Origin: an uncultured Collinsella sp. | Lineage (GTDB): Bacteria > Actinomycetota > Coriobacteriia > Coriobacteriales > Coriobacteriaceae | Reading direction: 5' to 3' | Length of the DNA stretch: 8,903 nucleotides | NCBI GenBank assembly: GCA_902465105.1 | Contig: CABQLM010000070.1 | Coordinates: forward strand, 1 to 8,903 | Shown here: in pieces, positions 1-6,468 of the stretch | Position numbering within the stretch: the stretch's first letter is position 1 | Layout: each line of letters starts with the position of its first letter | Notes under the pieces: model-generated | What the model saw: only the letters and a program-made list of their open reading frames with translations | Databases searched by the model: none | Told to the model about the DNA's origin: nothing | Program-made: the position numbers and the translations under genes

Positions 1-26
1 GGCCCGTGGGTTATACCCTAAGAGCA

Positions 27-49
27 AACCACCCTTTTTAAGGGTGGTT
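27..49. terminator. perfect hairpin, probable terminator of a gene left of the window
   Basis: A perfect 10-bp stem (AACCACCCTT at 27-36, AAGGGTGGTT at 40-49) closes a three-base TTT loop. On the plus strand it is followed by CTGATTTT, a weak T tract; on the minus strand by TTTGCTCTT. It could stop transcription either way. No gene it serves is visible, because the window begins 26 bases earlier. Confidence 0.55.
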
Positions 50-286
50 CTGATTTTGGAGCGGTTGTGAAAACGCACCGGCGAAGCGCTGCCTCTGAGT
101 CGCCAACGGAATCAACCGCGATGATTGGCAAAAACGTTTTGCCGCTGGGGTATCGATATAAAATGGTAAAACCGCAAAACCGTTCGCCGAGAAGATGAAA
201 AACCGCAGCTCACGCCTTGATAAACGTGGTTAAAGTGTTTAGCAGTTCAACGTCCATATGCAAGCGAAAGTTTTGTTGCGGTATCT
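50..286. other. intergenic stretch without a supported gene
   Basis: I see no gene here. The longest ATG frame near 121 is only 25 codons and has no ribosome binding site. The stretch holds a small hairpin at 127-143 (GGCAAAA, loop ACG, TTTTGCC), a TATCGATA palindrome at 151-158, and several AAAACCG repeats between about 167 and 215. None of these can be given a function. Confidence 0.5.
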
Positions 287-318
287 GCAAGTTTTCCCAT
301 TGGGTGAGAAAAACTTGC
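287..318 (-). terminator. hairpin just downstream of tex, possible terminator
   Basis: GCAAGTTTT at 287-295 pairs with AAAACTTGC at 310-318 (9 bp), and CCC/GGG at 296-304 can extend the fold. It lies 39 bases past the tex stop on the minus strand. The 12-bp palindrome AACTTGCAAGTT at 312-323, read on the minus strand, is followed by a T run and offers an alternative fold. There is no clean T tract after the larger stem, so the terminator role is tentative. Confidence 0.35.
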
Positions 319-356
319 AAGTTCGACGATGGGCAGCGGTGGTTCGTCCTTTGCTG

Positions 357-2504
357 TTACTTTCCCTGCACCATGGTGAGGGAGATCTTTTTGCGGTCGC
401 GATCGACCTTTTCCACCCACACCTTTACCGTATCGCCGACGCGCACCACGTCGCTGGGGTGCTTGACGAAGCGGTTGGCCAGCTTGGAGATGTGCACGAG
501 GCCGTCCTGGTGCACGCCCACGTCGACGAAGGCACCAAAGTCGACGACGTTGCGCACCGTGCCCTTGAGTTCCATACCGGGCTCCAGGTCGTCGATGGAA
601 AGCGCCGAGCGGCTAAAGACCACCTCGGGCGCGTCGTCGCGCGGGTCGCGGCCGGGCTTTTTGAGCTCGTTGACGATGTCGATGAGCGTGAGGGTGCCGC
701 AGTCCAGGTCGCTTGCCAGCGCCGAGATGCTGCCTAGGCGGCGCTCGATGTCGGGCACGCCGCCGCGGCTGAGCTCGCTTGCTGCAACGCCGGCACGCTC
801 CAGGACGGACGTGGCCACCTCGTAGCTCTCGGGATGGACGCTTGTCGCGTCGAGTGGGTTCTTACCGCCGCTAATGCGCAAAAAGCCCGCGGCGTTGAGA
901 TATGCCTTGGGTCCCAGCTTGGGGACCTTCTTAAGCTGGCGGCGATCGGTAAAGGCGCCGTTTTCCTCGCGGTAGGCCACGATATTCTTGGCCACGCTCG
1001 GTGTGATACCCGATACGTATCCCAGCAGACTTGCGCTCGCGGTGTTTACGTCGACGCCCACGCGGTTGACGACGTCTTCCACCACGTGGCCCAGGGTGCG
1101 CGAGAGCTCGGCCTGGTCAAGGTCGTGCTGGTACTGGCCCACGCCGATGGACTGGGGCGGAATCTTGACGAGCTCTGCCAGCGGGTCTTGCAGACGGCGG
1201 CCCAGGCTCATGGCGCCACGCACGGTGACGTCCAGGTCGGGATATTCCTGGCTGGCGAGCTCGGAGGCGGAGTACACCGATGCGCCGGCCTCGTTGACGA
1301 TGGTGTAGCGAAGGCTGGGCGCCTGTTCGGCAATGAACTCCGAGACGACTTCCTCGGTCTCGCGGCTGGCGGTGCCGTTGCCGATGACGATGGTGTTGAC
1401 GCCGTCCTTCTTGACGAGGCGGGCGAGCTCGCGCTTGGTGCCGGCGACGTCGTGGCGCGGCTTGGTGGGGTAGACCACGCCGTGGTCGAGTAGCTTGCCG
1501 GTCTCGTCCATGACGGCGACCTTGCAGCCGGTGCGGTAGCCCGGATCGAGCGCGAGCACGCGTGCGCCGCGCACGGGACGCGCCGAGAGCAAGCCCTCGA
1601 GATTCTTGGCAAAGACGTTGATGGCCTCGGTCTGGGCGCGGACGGTGAGCTTGGCGCGCGCCTCGCGCTCCAGCGAGGGGGCCATGAGGCGCTTGTAACC
1701 GTCAGCGATGGCGGCGTCAAAGACGGGGGCGAAGACGCCTTGGCGGCGGGGCCAGCGGCTGCCCAGGCGCGCCGTGGCGGCAGCGCCGTCGACATTCACG
1801 CGCACACGGAGCTTGCCCTCGCGCTCACCGCGGTCGATAGCCAGCACGCGGTGGTTGGGTATACGGCGCAGTGGCTCGTCATAGTTGTAGTACGGCTCAT
1901 AGGGGGTCTTCTCGGCGGGGTCGGTAGCCTCGACGACGATATCGGCGGTGTTTTGCGTAAAGGCGCGCAGGTCGGCGACGTTCTCGGGGTCCTCTGCTAC
2001 CGTCTCGGCCACGATATCGGCGGCGCCGGCAAGCGCCTTCTCGGGCGTGTCGAAGCCGGCCTCCTCGTTGACGTAGGCCGCGGCGGTGTCGAGCGCGCTG
2101 CCCTTGGCAGATGCCTGCATGATGATCATATTGGCGAGCGGCTCCAAGCCGGCCTCGCGGGCCTTCTGTGCGCGGGTCATGCGCTTTTTGCGGTAGGGCT
2201 TGTAGAGGTCCTCGACACGCTGGAGCTGCGTGGCCTCGCGAATCTGCTGTTCGAGTTCGGGCGTGAGCTTGCCCTGGGCGTCGATGAGCAGAATGACGTC
2301 CTCTTTGCGTTGCTCAAGATTGCGCAGGTAGGATAGGCGCTCGTCGAGCGCACGCAGGGCGACATCGTCCATGCCGCCCGTGGCTTCCTTGCGGTAGCGC
2401 GAGATAAAGGGGATGGTGTTGCCCTCGTCGATGAGCTTGACGGCCGCCTCGACGTTGGCGGCCTTAAGGTTGAGCTCGCGAGCGAGCTGGGCGATAAGAT
2501 CCAT
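357..2504 (-). CDS. tex: Tex-family S1 RNA-binding transcription accessory protein
   Basis: Tex is a cytoplasmic nucleic-acid-binding protein, related in architecture to eukaryotic Spt6 and linked to transcription and stress tolerance. The 715-residue product matches the usual length of Gram-positive Tex. Domains in order: a helical N-terminal region including the basic stretch YKPYRKKRMTRAQKA (about 101-115); a YqgF/RNase H-like fold (about 314-450) opening with LDPGYRTGCK at 319-328; helix-hairpin-helix repeats (about 475-545, with GVDVNTAS and VPKLGPKAYLNAAGFLRI); and a C-terminal S1 domain (about 643-712, GTVRNVVDFGAFVDVG and DGLVHIS). The frame stays open 29 codons further upstream, but I place the start at 2504 because MDLIAQLARELNL is a typical Tex N-terminus and AAGGAG (2509-2514) lies four bases before that ATG. 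It is transcribed alone; it is probably housekeeping and unrelated to the operon upstream. Confidence 0.95.
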   Translation of the reverse strand: MDLIAQLARELNLKAANVEAAVKLIDEGNTIPFISRYRKEATGGMDDVALRALDERLSYLRNLEQRKEDVILLIDAQGKLTPELEQQIREATQLQRVEDLYKPYRKKRMTRAQKAREAGLEPLANMIIMQASAKGSALDTAAAYVNEEAGFDTPEKALAGAADIVAETVAEDPENVADLRAFTQNTADIVVEATDPAEKTPYEPYYNYDEPLRRIPNHRVLAIDRGEREGKLRVRVNVDGAAATARLGSRWPRRQGVFAPVFDAAIADGYKRLMAPSLEREARAKLTVRAQTEAINVFAKNLEGLLSARPVRGARVLALDPGYRTGCKVAVMDETGKLLDHGVVYPTKPRHDVAGTKRELARLVKKDGVNTIVIGNGTASRETEEVVSEFIAEQAPSLRYTIVNEAGASVYSASELASQEYPDLDVTVRGAMSLGRRLQDPLAELVKIPPQSIGVGQYQHDLDQAELSRTLGHVVEDVVNRVGVDVNTASASLLGYVSGITPSVAKNIVAYREENGAFTDRRQLKKVPKLGPKAYLNAAGFLRISGGKNPLDATSVHPESYEVATSVLERAGVAASELSRGGVPDIERRLGSISALASDLDCGTLTLIDIVNELKKPGRDPRDDAPEVVFSRSALSIDDLEPGMELKGTVRNVVDFGAFVDVGVHQDGLVHISKLANRFVKHPSDVVRVGDTVKVWVEKVDRDRKKISLTMVQGK

Positions 2505-2508
2505 GGGA

Positions 2509-2514
2509 CTCCTT
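2509..2514 (-). promoter_or_regulatory. ribosome binding site that fixes the tex start
   Basis: AAGGAG on the minus strand, four bases before the ATG at 2504. The alternative upstream ATG at 2591 has no comparable site and would add 29 residues unlike Tex proteins. Confidence 0.8.
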
Positions 2515-2562
2515 GCGTTTAAGGTGCGTTTGCAGCATAGGGCTACCAAGGATACCACCCGT

Positions 2563-2581
2563 CCCAAAAGGCTGTTTTGGG
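2563..2581. repeat. small hairpin in the tex upstream region
   Basis: CCCAAAA (2563-2569) pairs with TTTTGGG (2575-2581) around the loop GGCTG. It lies 59 bases upstream of the tex start, directly beside the large inverted repeat. It may be part of the tex promoter or leader; I could not identify a convincing -10/-35 pair for tex here. Confidence 0.4.
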
Positions 2582-2584
2582 GCC

Positions 2585-2748
2585 GCGCCACGAAAACGGC
2601 CTATCTACTACGTTTTACCCGTAGGGGTCGACCATACCTGGGTTTTCCGAAAATCGGCAAGCCGTTTACCTGTGGTTTTTATTTCGCGAAATTCGGTATG
2701 GTTGAGAGTGGTCGGTTAAACGTAGTAGATAGGCCCATTTCGTGGCGC
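2585..2748. repeat. 164-bp interrupted inverted repeat between tex and the operon terminator
   Basis: The left arm 2585-2615 and the right arm 2718-2748 are reverse complements at 29 of 31 positions; both carry GCGCCACGAAA and GGCCTATCTACTACGTTT. Similarity continues inward in strict register: ACC at 2617-2619 against 2714-2716, and ACCATACC at 2631-2638 against 2695-2702, each equally far from its arm. The core 2639-2694 is unique but contains the small palindromes CCGAAAATCGG and TTTCGCGAAA. Equivalently, two copies of a motif of about 54 bp face outward. No protein is encoded inside. I see no target-site duplication, so insertion is not proven. It may be a dispersed palindromic repeat, a miniature element, or a double binding site. 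Confidence 0.75.
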
Positions 2749-2808
2749 ACGAATCAAGTCGAGGTACAAAATAGCCCCCTGCCCCAGAAAGATTGTCGGC
2801 AAGGTAGC

Positions 2809-2844
2809 AAAAATGCCCCGCGGGCAGGAGGCTGCTCGCGGGGC
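2809..2844 (-). terminator. strong intrinsic terminator of the SDR-MFS-Gfo operon
   Basis: GCCCCGCG (2815-2822) pairs with CGCGGGGC (2837-2844). A second 4-bp block (GCAG 2824-2827, CTGC 2832-2835) continues the stem past one G/T position around a GAGG loop. On the minus strand the hairpin is followed by ATTTTTGC (A run at 2809-2813 on plus), a classical T tract. It lies about 75 bases beyond the stop of the last operon gene. Confidence 0.85.
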
Positions 2845-2917
2845 AAAGAAGAGGGGCTTATTTGTGGCGGACCGAGGGGTTCGGTATGGGGTTTCTACCG
2901 CGGCCGCTCTTAAAGCA
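2845..2917 (-). other. 3' untranslated stretch of the operon
   Basis: This stretch between the last operon stop codon and the terminator is non-coding. It can form two small hairpins, ACCGA/TCGGT and CGGTA/TACCG. I see no other signal in it. Confidence 0.4.
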
Positions 2918-3958
2918 TTACAGCTCGACGAGCTGGCCGGTCTCGGCGGCCTCCTTGATGGCGTTAAGCAGCGTGAGCGTCTTGACGTTGTCGGCGGGGG
3001 TCACGACGGGCTCGACCTCGCGGCGAACGACCTTCACAAAGTGCTTGAGCTGCATCTTGTGCGGCAGCGCCGGGTCGACAGCCGGAATCTCCATCTGCAG
3101 CGGCTTGTGCCAGTTAGAGGCGCCGTCGTAGGAGAACTGGTGCAGGCGGGGCAGCGACAGGGCGCCCAGGGTTCCGCCGATAAAGTAGGCGTCGGCGTCG
3201 AAGGGGCGGTACTGCGGATCCTCGCGAGCGGTGGCCTCCCAGTTCCAGGGGCTGGCGGTGGCATCGGAGATGGTCATGCTTGCGAGCGCGCCATCGGCAA
3301 AACGGACGTTGACCACGGCGGAGTCCTCGGTCTCAAAACCGCGGGCGGCGCTGGACTGCATACCCTGGACGGCAACGGGCTCGCCCAGCAGGTAGCGGAG
3401 CAGGTCGACGTCGTGCACCAGGTTGACCAGGATCGGGCCGGCACCCTTCTTGCGGCGCCACTCGACATCGAAGTACTCGTCATTCTTATAGATCATGTAG
3501 TGAAAGCTCGACACGGTGAGCTTGCCCAGCTCACCGGACTCGATGATCTCCTTGGCCTTGTTGACGAAGGGGTTGTGGCGACGGTGCTGACCCACGAGCA
3601 CGGGCACGCCGGCGGTCTCGGCCTCGGCGGCGAAGGCCTGGGCATCCTCGAGGTCGTTAGAGATCGGCTTTTCGATCAACGGCACGATATTGCGCTTCAC
3701 GGCCTCGCGAGCAACGCCCAGGTGCAGGTCGTTGGGCGTGGCGATGATGACGGCCTCGGGCTTGACCTCGTCCATCATCTGGGCGGGATCGGTGTAAAAC
3801 GGCACGCCGGCGGCCTCGGCCGTGGCGCGGGCGCCCTCAAAGGCGTCGGCGATGGCGACGAGCTCGGCCTCGGGCTCCTCGGTGACAAAGCGGATGTGGT
3901 TGCGGCCCATGGCGCCGGCGCCGATAACGGCAATGCGGACGGGGTTGAGCTCAGACAT
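2918..3958 (-). CDS. Gfo/Idh/MocA-family NAD(P)-dependent oxidoreductase
   Basis: Members of this family oxidise hydroxyl groups of sugars, inositols and related compounds with NAD(P) in the cytoplasm. The 346-residue product has the usual family length. An N-terminal Rossmann fold opens with VRIAVIGAGAMGRNH (G13-A-G15-A-M-G18). The family EKP motif is at E96-K97-P98 (LIEKPIS), and the C-terminal substrate domain starts near VGQHRRHNP (122-130). The catalytic histidine is probably H182 in ILVNLVHDVDLLRYLLG. Many relatives have Asp four residues before this His; here that position is V178, and N179 follows it. The start is supported by AAGGAG five bases before the ATG. It is the last gene of a three-gene minus-strand operon, 69 bases after the transporter stop, with a 13-bp hairpin in that gap. 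The substrate is unknown: an inositol, sugar acid or cyclic polyol would each fit. Confidence 0.88.
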   Translation of the reverse strand: MSELNPVRIAVIGAGAMGRNHIRFVTEEPEAELVAIADAFEGARATAEAAGVPFYTDPAQMMDEVKPEAVIIATPNDLHLGVAREAVKRNIVPLIEKPISNDLEDAQAFAAEAETAGVPVLVGQHRRHNPFVNKAKEIIESGELGKLTVSSFHYMIYKNDEYFDVEWRRKKGAGPILVNLVHDVDLLRYLLGEPVAVQGMQSSAARGFETEDSAVVNVRFADGALASMTISDATASPWNWEATAREDPQYRPFDADAYFIGGTLGALSLPRLHQFSYDGASNWHKPLQMEIPAVDPALPHKMQLKHFVKVVRREVEPVVTPADNVKTLTLLNAIKEAAETGQLVEL

Positions 3959-3988
3959 TTCGACTCCTTAATACTGGTGACCGGTGAA

Positions 3989-4019
3989 ATGCGACAAAGG
4001 GGCTGTCCCTTTGTCGCAT
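3989..4019 (-). repeat. perfect 13-bp hairpin between transporter and dehydrogenase genes
   Basis: ATGCGACAAAGGG (3989-4001) pairs perfectly with CCCTTTGTCGCAT (4007-4019) around GCTGT. It fills most of the gap between the transporter stop and the ribosome binding site of the last gene. There is no T tract on the minus strand, so it looks more like an mRNA-stabilising or attenuating hairpin, or a dispersed palindromic repeat, than a full terminator. Confidence 0.7.
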
Positions 4020-4027
4020 CGGTAAAA

Positions 4028-5284
4028 CTAGGCGGACTTCTTCTTGCTGTCGGAGACCATCATGTAGACGGTGAGCACGACGGCGATGGCGGCGATCACA
4101 ATAGCGCCGTAGAAGGACTGCTGGTAGGCGGCGCTGCCGGCCTCGGCGTGATACAGCACGGCGGTGATGGGCTGGCTGATCCAGGTGGAAGCGGCATAAC
4201 CCAAAAACATGATGCCGTAGTTGACGCCGATGTTGCTGGTGCCAAAGGCGCCACCGGTGAGCGGCGGGTAGATGACGAGCAGAGCGCCAAAGCTAAAGCC
4301 GAGCAGGGCGAGCGCCACAAAGAACATGCCCTGCGTAAAGCTCATCGACATGATGACAAGTGCGACGATGGTGACGACAAGGCTGATGAGCAGCGACTTA
4401 TAGGCGCCGAGCTTGTCGATGATCTGGCCAAAGGACAGACGTCCAACTAGGTTGGCGCAGGTGTTAACGGAGACCACCACGCCGCCGAGGGCGACGGCCG
4501 CAGCGCTCGTGGGGTCGGCGAAGAGCTGGACGGCAGCGATGGAGGCAACCTTGCCCACGAGCAGGGTGCCCGCGGTGGCGGCAAAGGCGAAGGTGACGAT
4601 GAGGACCCAAAAGCGCGGGGTCTTGACCATCTCGCCCGGGGTGAGGTCGCCGAAGGTGCCGGCGTGTGCGCCGCCCTTGGGGGCCTCGAAGCCCTCGGGC
4701 AGCCAACCGGCCTCGGGGGCCTTCAGGAACAAGGCGGAGGCGGCGATTGTCACAAAGAAAATGACACCGAGCGCCTTGAGGGCGCCAAAGATGCCCAGGC
4801 TCGGGATGAGCAGCGAGGCGAGCACCGGGGACAGTACGGCAGGACCGGCGGTCGAAGCGGCGAGCGTAATGCCGGAGGCGAGGCCCTTCTTGTCGATGAA
4901 CCACTTTTGGCCGGTGGTGAGCGCCGGGTTGTAGCCCAGGCCGTTGCCGATGGCGGCGACGAGCGAGAACCACAGGTAGAACTGCCACGGCTCGGTGACG
5001 GTGCCGGACATGAACCAGCCCACGCCGTAGCACACGGCGGCGGCGATTACGACGTTGCGCGGGCCGATCTTATCGGAGATGCGTCCGGCGAAGATGCCCG
5101 TCACGGCCATGATGGTCTGAAAGACCGGGAAGGCCCAGGTGAGAGCGCTGGACCACTCGGGGTAGACGGCGAGCAGGTTCTTGCTCACGACGGAATACAG
5201 CGCGATGGAGCTGATGAAGAACATGGTGACGCACGCGGCGGAAAGCACGACGGCGCGACCCTTGTTGGAGTTGGTGGAAGCCAT
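4028..5284 (-). CDS. MFS transporter of the oxalate/formate antiporter (OFA) type
   Basis: An integral membrane protein of 418 residues with about twelve hydrophobic segments, the standard MFS layout. It would import or exchange a small, probably anionic, substrate. MFS motif A lies between TM2 and TM3 (G67-R-I-S-D71-K-I-G74-P-R76); a related sequence, GRLSFGQIIDKLGAYKS, follows TM8 in the second half. GLGYNPALTTGQKWFIDKKGLASGI (about 115-139) is the typical OFA block resembling KWFPDKRGLATG. Between K296 and K414 there is no lysine or arginine, so the TM11 lysine known to be essential in OxlT is missing, which argues against oxalate/formate exchange. GAAAGAG lies about five bases before the ATG. 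It is the middle gene of the operon, 66 bases after the SDR stop. OFA-like fold is well supported; the substrate is unknown. Confidence 0.88.
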   Translation of the reverse strand: MASTNSNKGRAVVLSAACVTMFFISSIALYSVVSKNLLAVYPEWSSALTWAFPVFQTIMAVTGIFAGRISDKIGPRNVVIAAAVCYGVGWFMSGTVTEPWQFYLWFSLVAAIGNGLGYNPALTTGQKWFIDKKGLASGITLAASTAGPAVLSPVLASLLIPSLGIFGALKALGVIFFVTIAASALFLKAPEAGWLPEGFEAPKGGAHAGTFGDLTPGEMVKTPRFWVLIVTFAFAATAGTLLVGKVASIAAVQLFADPTSAAAVALGGVVVSVNTCANLVGRLSFGQIIDKLGAYKSLLISLVVTIVALVIMSMSFTQGMFFVALALLGFSFGALLVIYPPLTGGAFGTSNIGVNYGIMFLGYAASTWISQPITAVLYHAEAGSAAYQQSFYGAIVIAAIAVVLTVYMMVSDSKKKSA

Positions 5285-5307
5285 TGGACTCTTTCTAATC
5301 GATACGG

Positions 5308-5338
5308 GGGAGGAGCGGTCGTGTCCGCGGGGCCTCCC
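5308..5338 (-). repeat. GC-rich hairpin between SDR and transporter genes
   Basis: GGGAGG (5308-5313) can pair with CCTCCC (5333-5338), enclosing an inner GCGG/CCGC stem (5315-5318, 5325-5328) with a TCGTGT loop. A GGGG stretch on one side stays unpaired, so the fold is imperfect. No T tract follows on the minus strand. It may tune expression between the first and second operon genes. Confidence 0.4.
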
Positions 5339-5350
5339 TGTCAGGTTGGT

Positions 5351-6232
5351 TTACTGGTCAGTCGGCTTGGCGACGCCGGACTCATCGGACCAGAGCTCGA
5401 CACCCTTGTTCTTGAGGTAGTTGTCGGCATAGGCGCGACGGCCGCCGGGCTTGGCGGTGAGGTCACCCATCATGTTGGAGAAGCCGCCGTCGACCTTGAT
5501 GGCGTCGCCGGTGGTAAAGTCCGAGCGCTTGGACGCCAGGAACATGACGGCGTTGGCGATATCGCTGACCTCGCCGATGCGACGCGTGGCGATTAGGCGG
5601 CTGCGGCTCTTCTCGACCTCGGGGTCGGCGTAGAAATTGGCCGACATCGGGGTCTTGACGAAGCAGGGCTCGACGCAGTTGGAGCGCACGCCGTAGGGGC
5701 CCCACTCGGCGGCGAGCATCTTGGACATCATGTTGACGCCGGCCTTGGTAGAGCTGTACACGCCCGAGAACGTCTCGGGGGAGTGGCTGGCGACGGTCGA
5801 GATGTGCACCAGGCGGCCCTGGCCGGCCTTGATCATCTCGCGACCAAAGCGCTGCGAGGTGATGAAGTAGCCGGTGAGGTTGACGTTGAGCACCTGCTCC
5901 CAGTCGCTCAGCGGCAGGTCTTCCATGGCTGCGAAACGCAGGATACCGGCGGTGTTGACGAGGACGTCGACGCGACCGAAGTCGGCGATGGTGGCGTCGA
6001 CGGCGGCCTGAACCTCGGCCTCGTCGGTGGCGTTCATCTTGTAGCCCTCGGCGTGGATGCCAAACTCGGCGGCGAGGTCGGCGGCTGCGGCCTTGACCTT
6101 TTCCTCGCCCAGATCGAGCAGGACGACGTTGGCGCCGTTGCGGGCGAACTCGCGGCAAATCTCGACGCCCATACCGCCGAGTGCGCCGGTCACGGCGCAG
6201 ACATCGCCCTCGAGCTTAAGCCAGTTGCTCAT
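5351..6232 (-). CDS. short-chain dehydrogenase/reductase (classical SDR)
   Basis: A cytoplasmic NAD(P)-dependent oxidoreductase acting on an alcohol/ketone pair. Motifs visible in the 293 residues: the cofactor loop T15-G-A-L-G-G-M-G22; D40 at the end of beta-strand 2 (VVLLD), which usually selects NAD over NADP; NTAG at 93-96; the structural/catalytic N118; and Y159-S-S-T-K163. The position 13 residues before the catalytic Tyr, normally Ser, is T146 (HISTVAS), with S145 beside it. Classical SDRs of about 250 residues end shortly after a DGGF motif; here about 45 residues follow it, rich in charged residues, so this is a C-terminal extension. It is the first gene of the minus-strand operon and is divergent from the LysR gene. 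A GGGAAG stretch lies about seven bases before the ATG. The family is certain; the substrate is not known. Confidence 0.92.
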   Translation of the reverse strand: MSNWLKLEGDVCAVTGALGGMGVEICREFARNGANVVLLDLGEEKVKAAAADLAAEFGIHAEGYKMNATDEAEVQAAVDATIADFGRVDVLVNTAGILRFAAMEDLPLSDWEQVLNVNLTGYFITSQRFGREMIKAGQGRLVHISTVASHSPETFSGVYSSTKAGVNMMSKMLAAEWGPYGVRSNCVEPCFVKTPMSANFYADPEVEKSRSRLIATRRIGEVSDIANAVMFLASKRSDFTTGDAIKVDGGFSNMMGDLTAKPGGRRAYADNYLKNKGVELWSDESGVAKPTDQ

Positions 6233-6301
6233 AGGAACTTCCCTTCTTGTGCCTCCCGGTGGGCCGTTCCCATTAATCGACCCACGTGGTTTTCGCAGGT
6301 T

Positions 6302-6330
6302 ATCGTATGCTTTGCATTTGCGCAGGTGAA
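6302..6330 (-). promoter_or_regulatory. candidate promoter of the SDR-MFS-Gfo operon
   Basis: On the minus strand TTCACC (6325-6330) and TACGAT (6302-6307) are separated by 17 bases; each matches four of six consensus positions. The -10 lies 70 bases before the SDR start. The match is moderate, as expected for an activator-dependent promoter. Confidence 0.45.
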
Positions 6331-6363
6331 TTGCATATTTGTTAGAATGGCGTTAACCGCAGG

Positions 6364-6390
6364 TTTACACTGTGCGATGCAGTTTATGCT
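6364..6390 (+). promoter_or_regulatory. candidate lysR promoter
   Basis: TTTACA (6364-6369) and TATGCT (6385-6390) lie 15 bases apart, shorter than the usual 17. The -35 overlaps the third CGCAGGT motif, which would suit autoregulation. TAGAAT at 6343-6348 is another possible -10 but lacks a well-spaced -35. Confidence 0.3.
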
Positions 6391-6468
6391 TAACTGAGCG
6401 CGTGACCTGCGAAAACAACCCCTCCCTGTGGCACCATGTGGCCACGGGCGCGAAAACGGGAGATTGAC

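Larger units (their letters stand above)
6289..6416. promoter_or_regulatory. cluster of four CGCAGGT motifs, candidate LysR operators
   Basis: CGCAGGT occurs on the plus strand at 6294-6300, 6321-6327 and 6358-6364 and inverted at 6405-6411. The outer pair are exact 12-bp inverted copies (GTTTTCGCAGGT, 6289-6300 and 6405-6416). Three of the four (TTTTCGCAGGTTA, TTTGCGCAGGTGA, TTTTCGCAGGTCA) fit the T-N11-A spacing typical of LysR sites; the third plus-strand copy deviates by one base. The second copy overlaps the proposed SDR -35 and the third the proposed lysR -35. Recognition by the adjacent LysR is an inference. Confidence 0.6.
6233..6468. promoter_or_regulatory. divergent control region between SDR operon and lysR gene
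   Basis: This 236-bp region separates divergent genes, the classical arrangement for a LysR regulator controlling its neighbour and itself. It is AT-richer than the genes and contains four CGCAGGT motifs and candidate promoters in both directions, listed separately. Confidence 0.7.

Noticed and set aside
1..20. GGTTATACCC at 9-18 also occurs in the 30-bp inverted repeat at 7552-7561
   Set aside because: Ten shared bases with differing flanks, in a sequence that is itself partly palindromic, are too little to claim a related element at the window edge.
121..198. 25-codon frame starting with ATG at 121
   Set aside because: Very short, without a ribosome binding site or recognisable features.
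834..1493. Plus-strand frames opposite tex, including 258-737 and 1740-2336
   Set aside because: They mirror the codon structure of the certain tex gene and show no domains or ribosome binding sites.
2505..2591. Longer tex reading from the upstream ATG at 2591
   Set aside because: It lacks a ribosome binding site, reaches into the inverted repeat, and its extra 29 residues do not resemble Tex; the ATG at 2504 has AAGGAG.
2585..2748. Insertion sequence or CRISPR interpretation of the inverted repeat
   Set aside because: No transposase, no visible target-site duplication, and the copies are inverted rather than regularly spaced direct repeats.
2813..4450. 545-codon open frame on the plus strand
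   Set aside because: It lies opposite the Gfo/Idh gene and part of the transporter gene, has a low-complexity Gly/His/Asp-rich translation typical of a GC-rich antisense frame, and runs through the terminator hairpin.
4028..5284. Oxalate degradation locus
   Set aside because: No formyl-CoA transferase or oxalyl-CoA decarboxylase is nearby, and the transporter lacks a lysine in predicted TM11.
6436..6468. lysR start at ATG 6436
   Set aside because: No ribosome binding site precedes it and the extra residues come before a normal LysR N-terminus; the GTG at 6469 follows GGGAG at a good distance.
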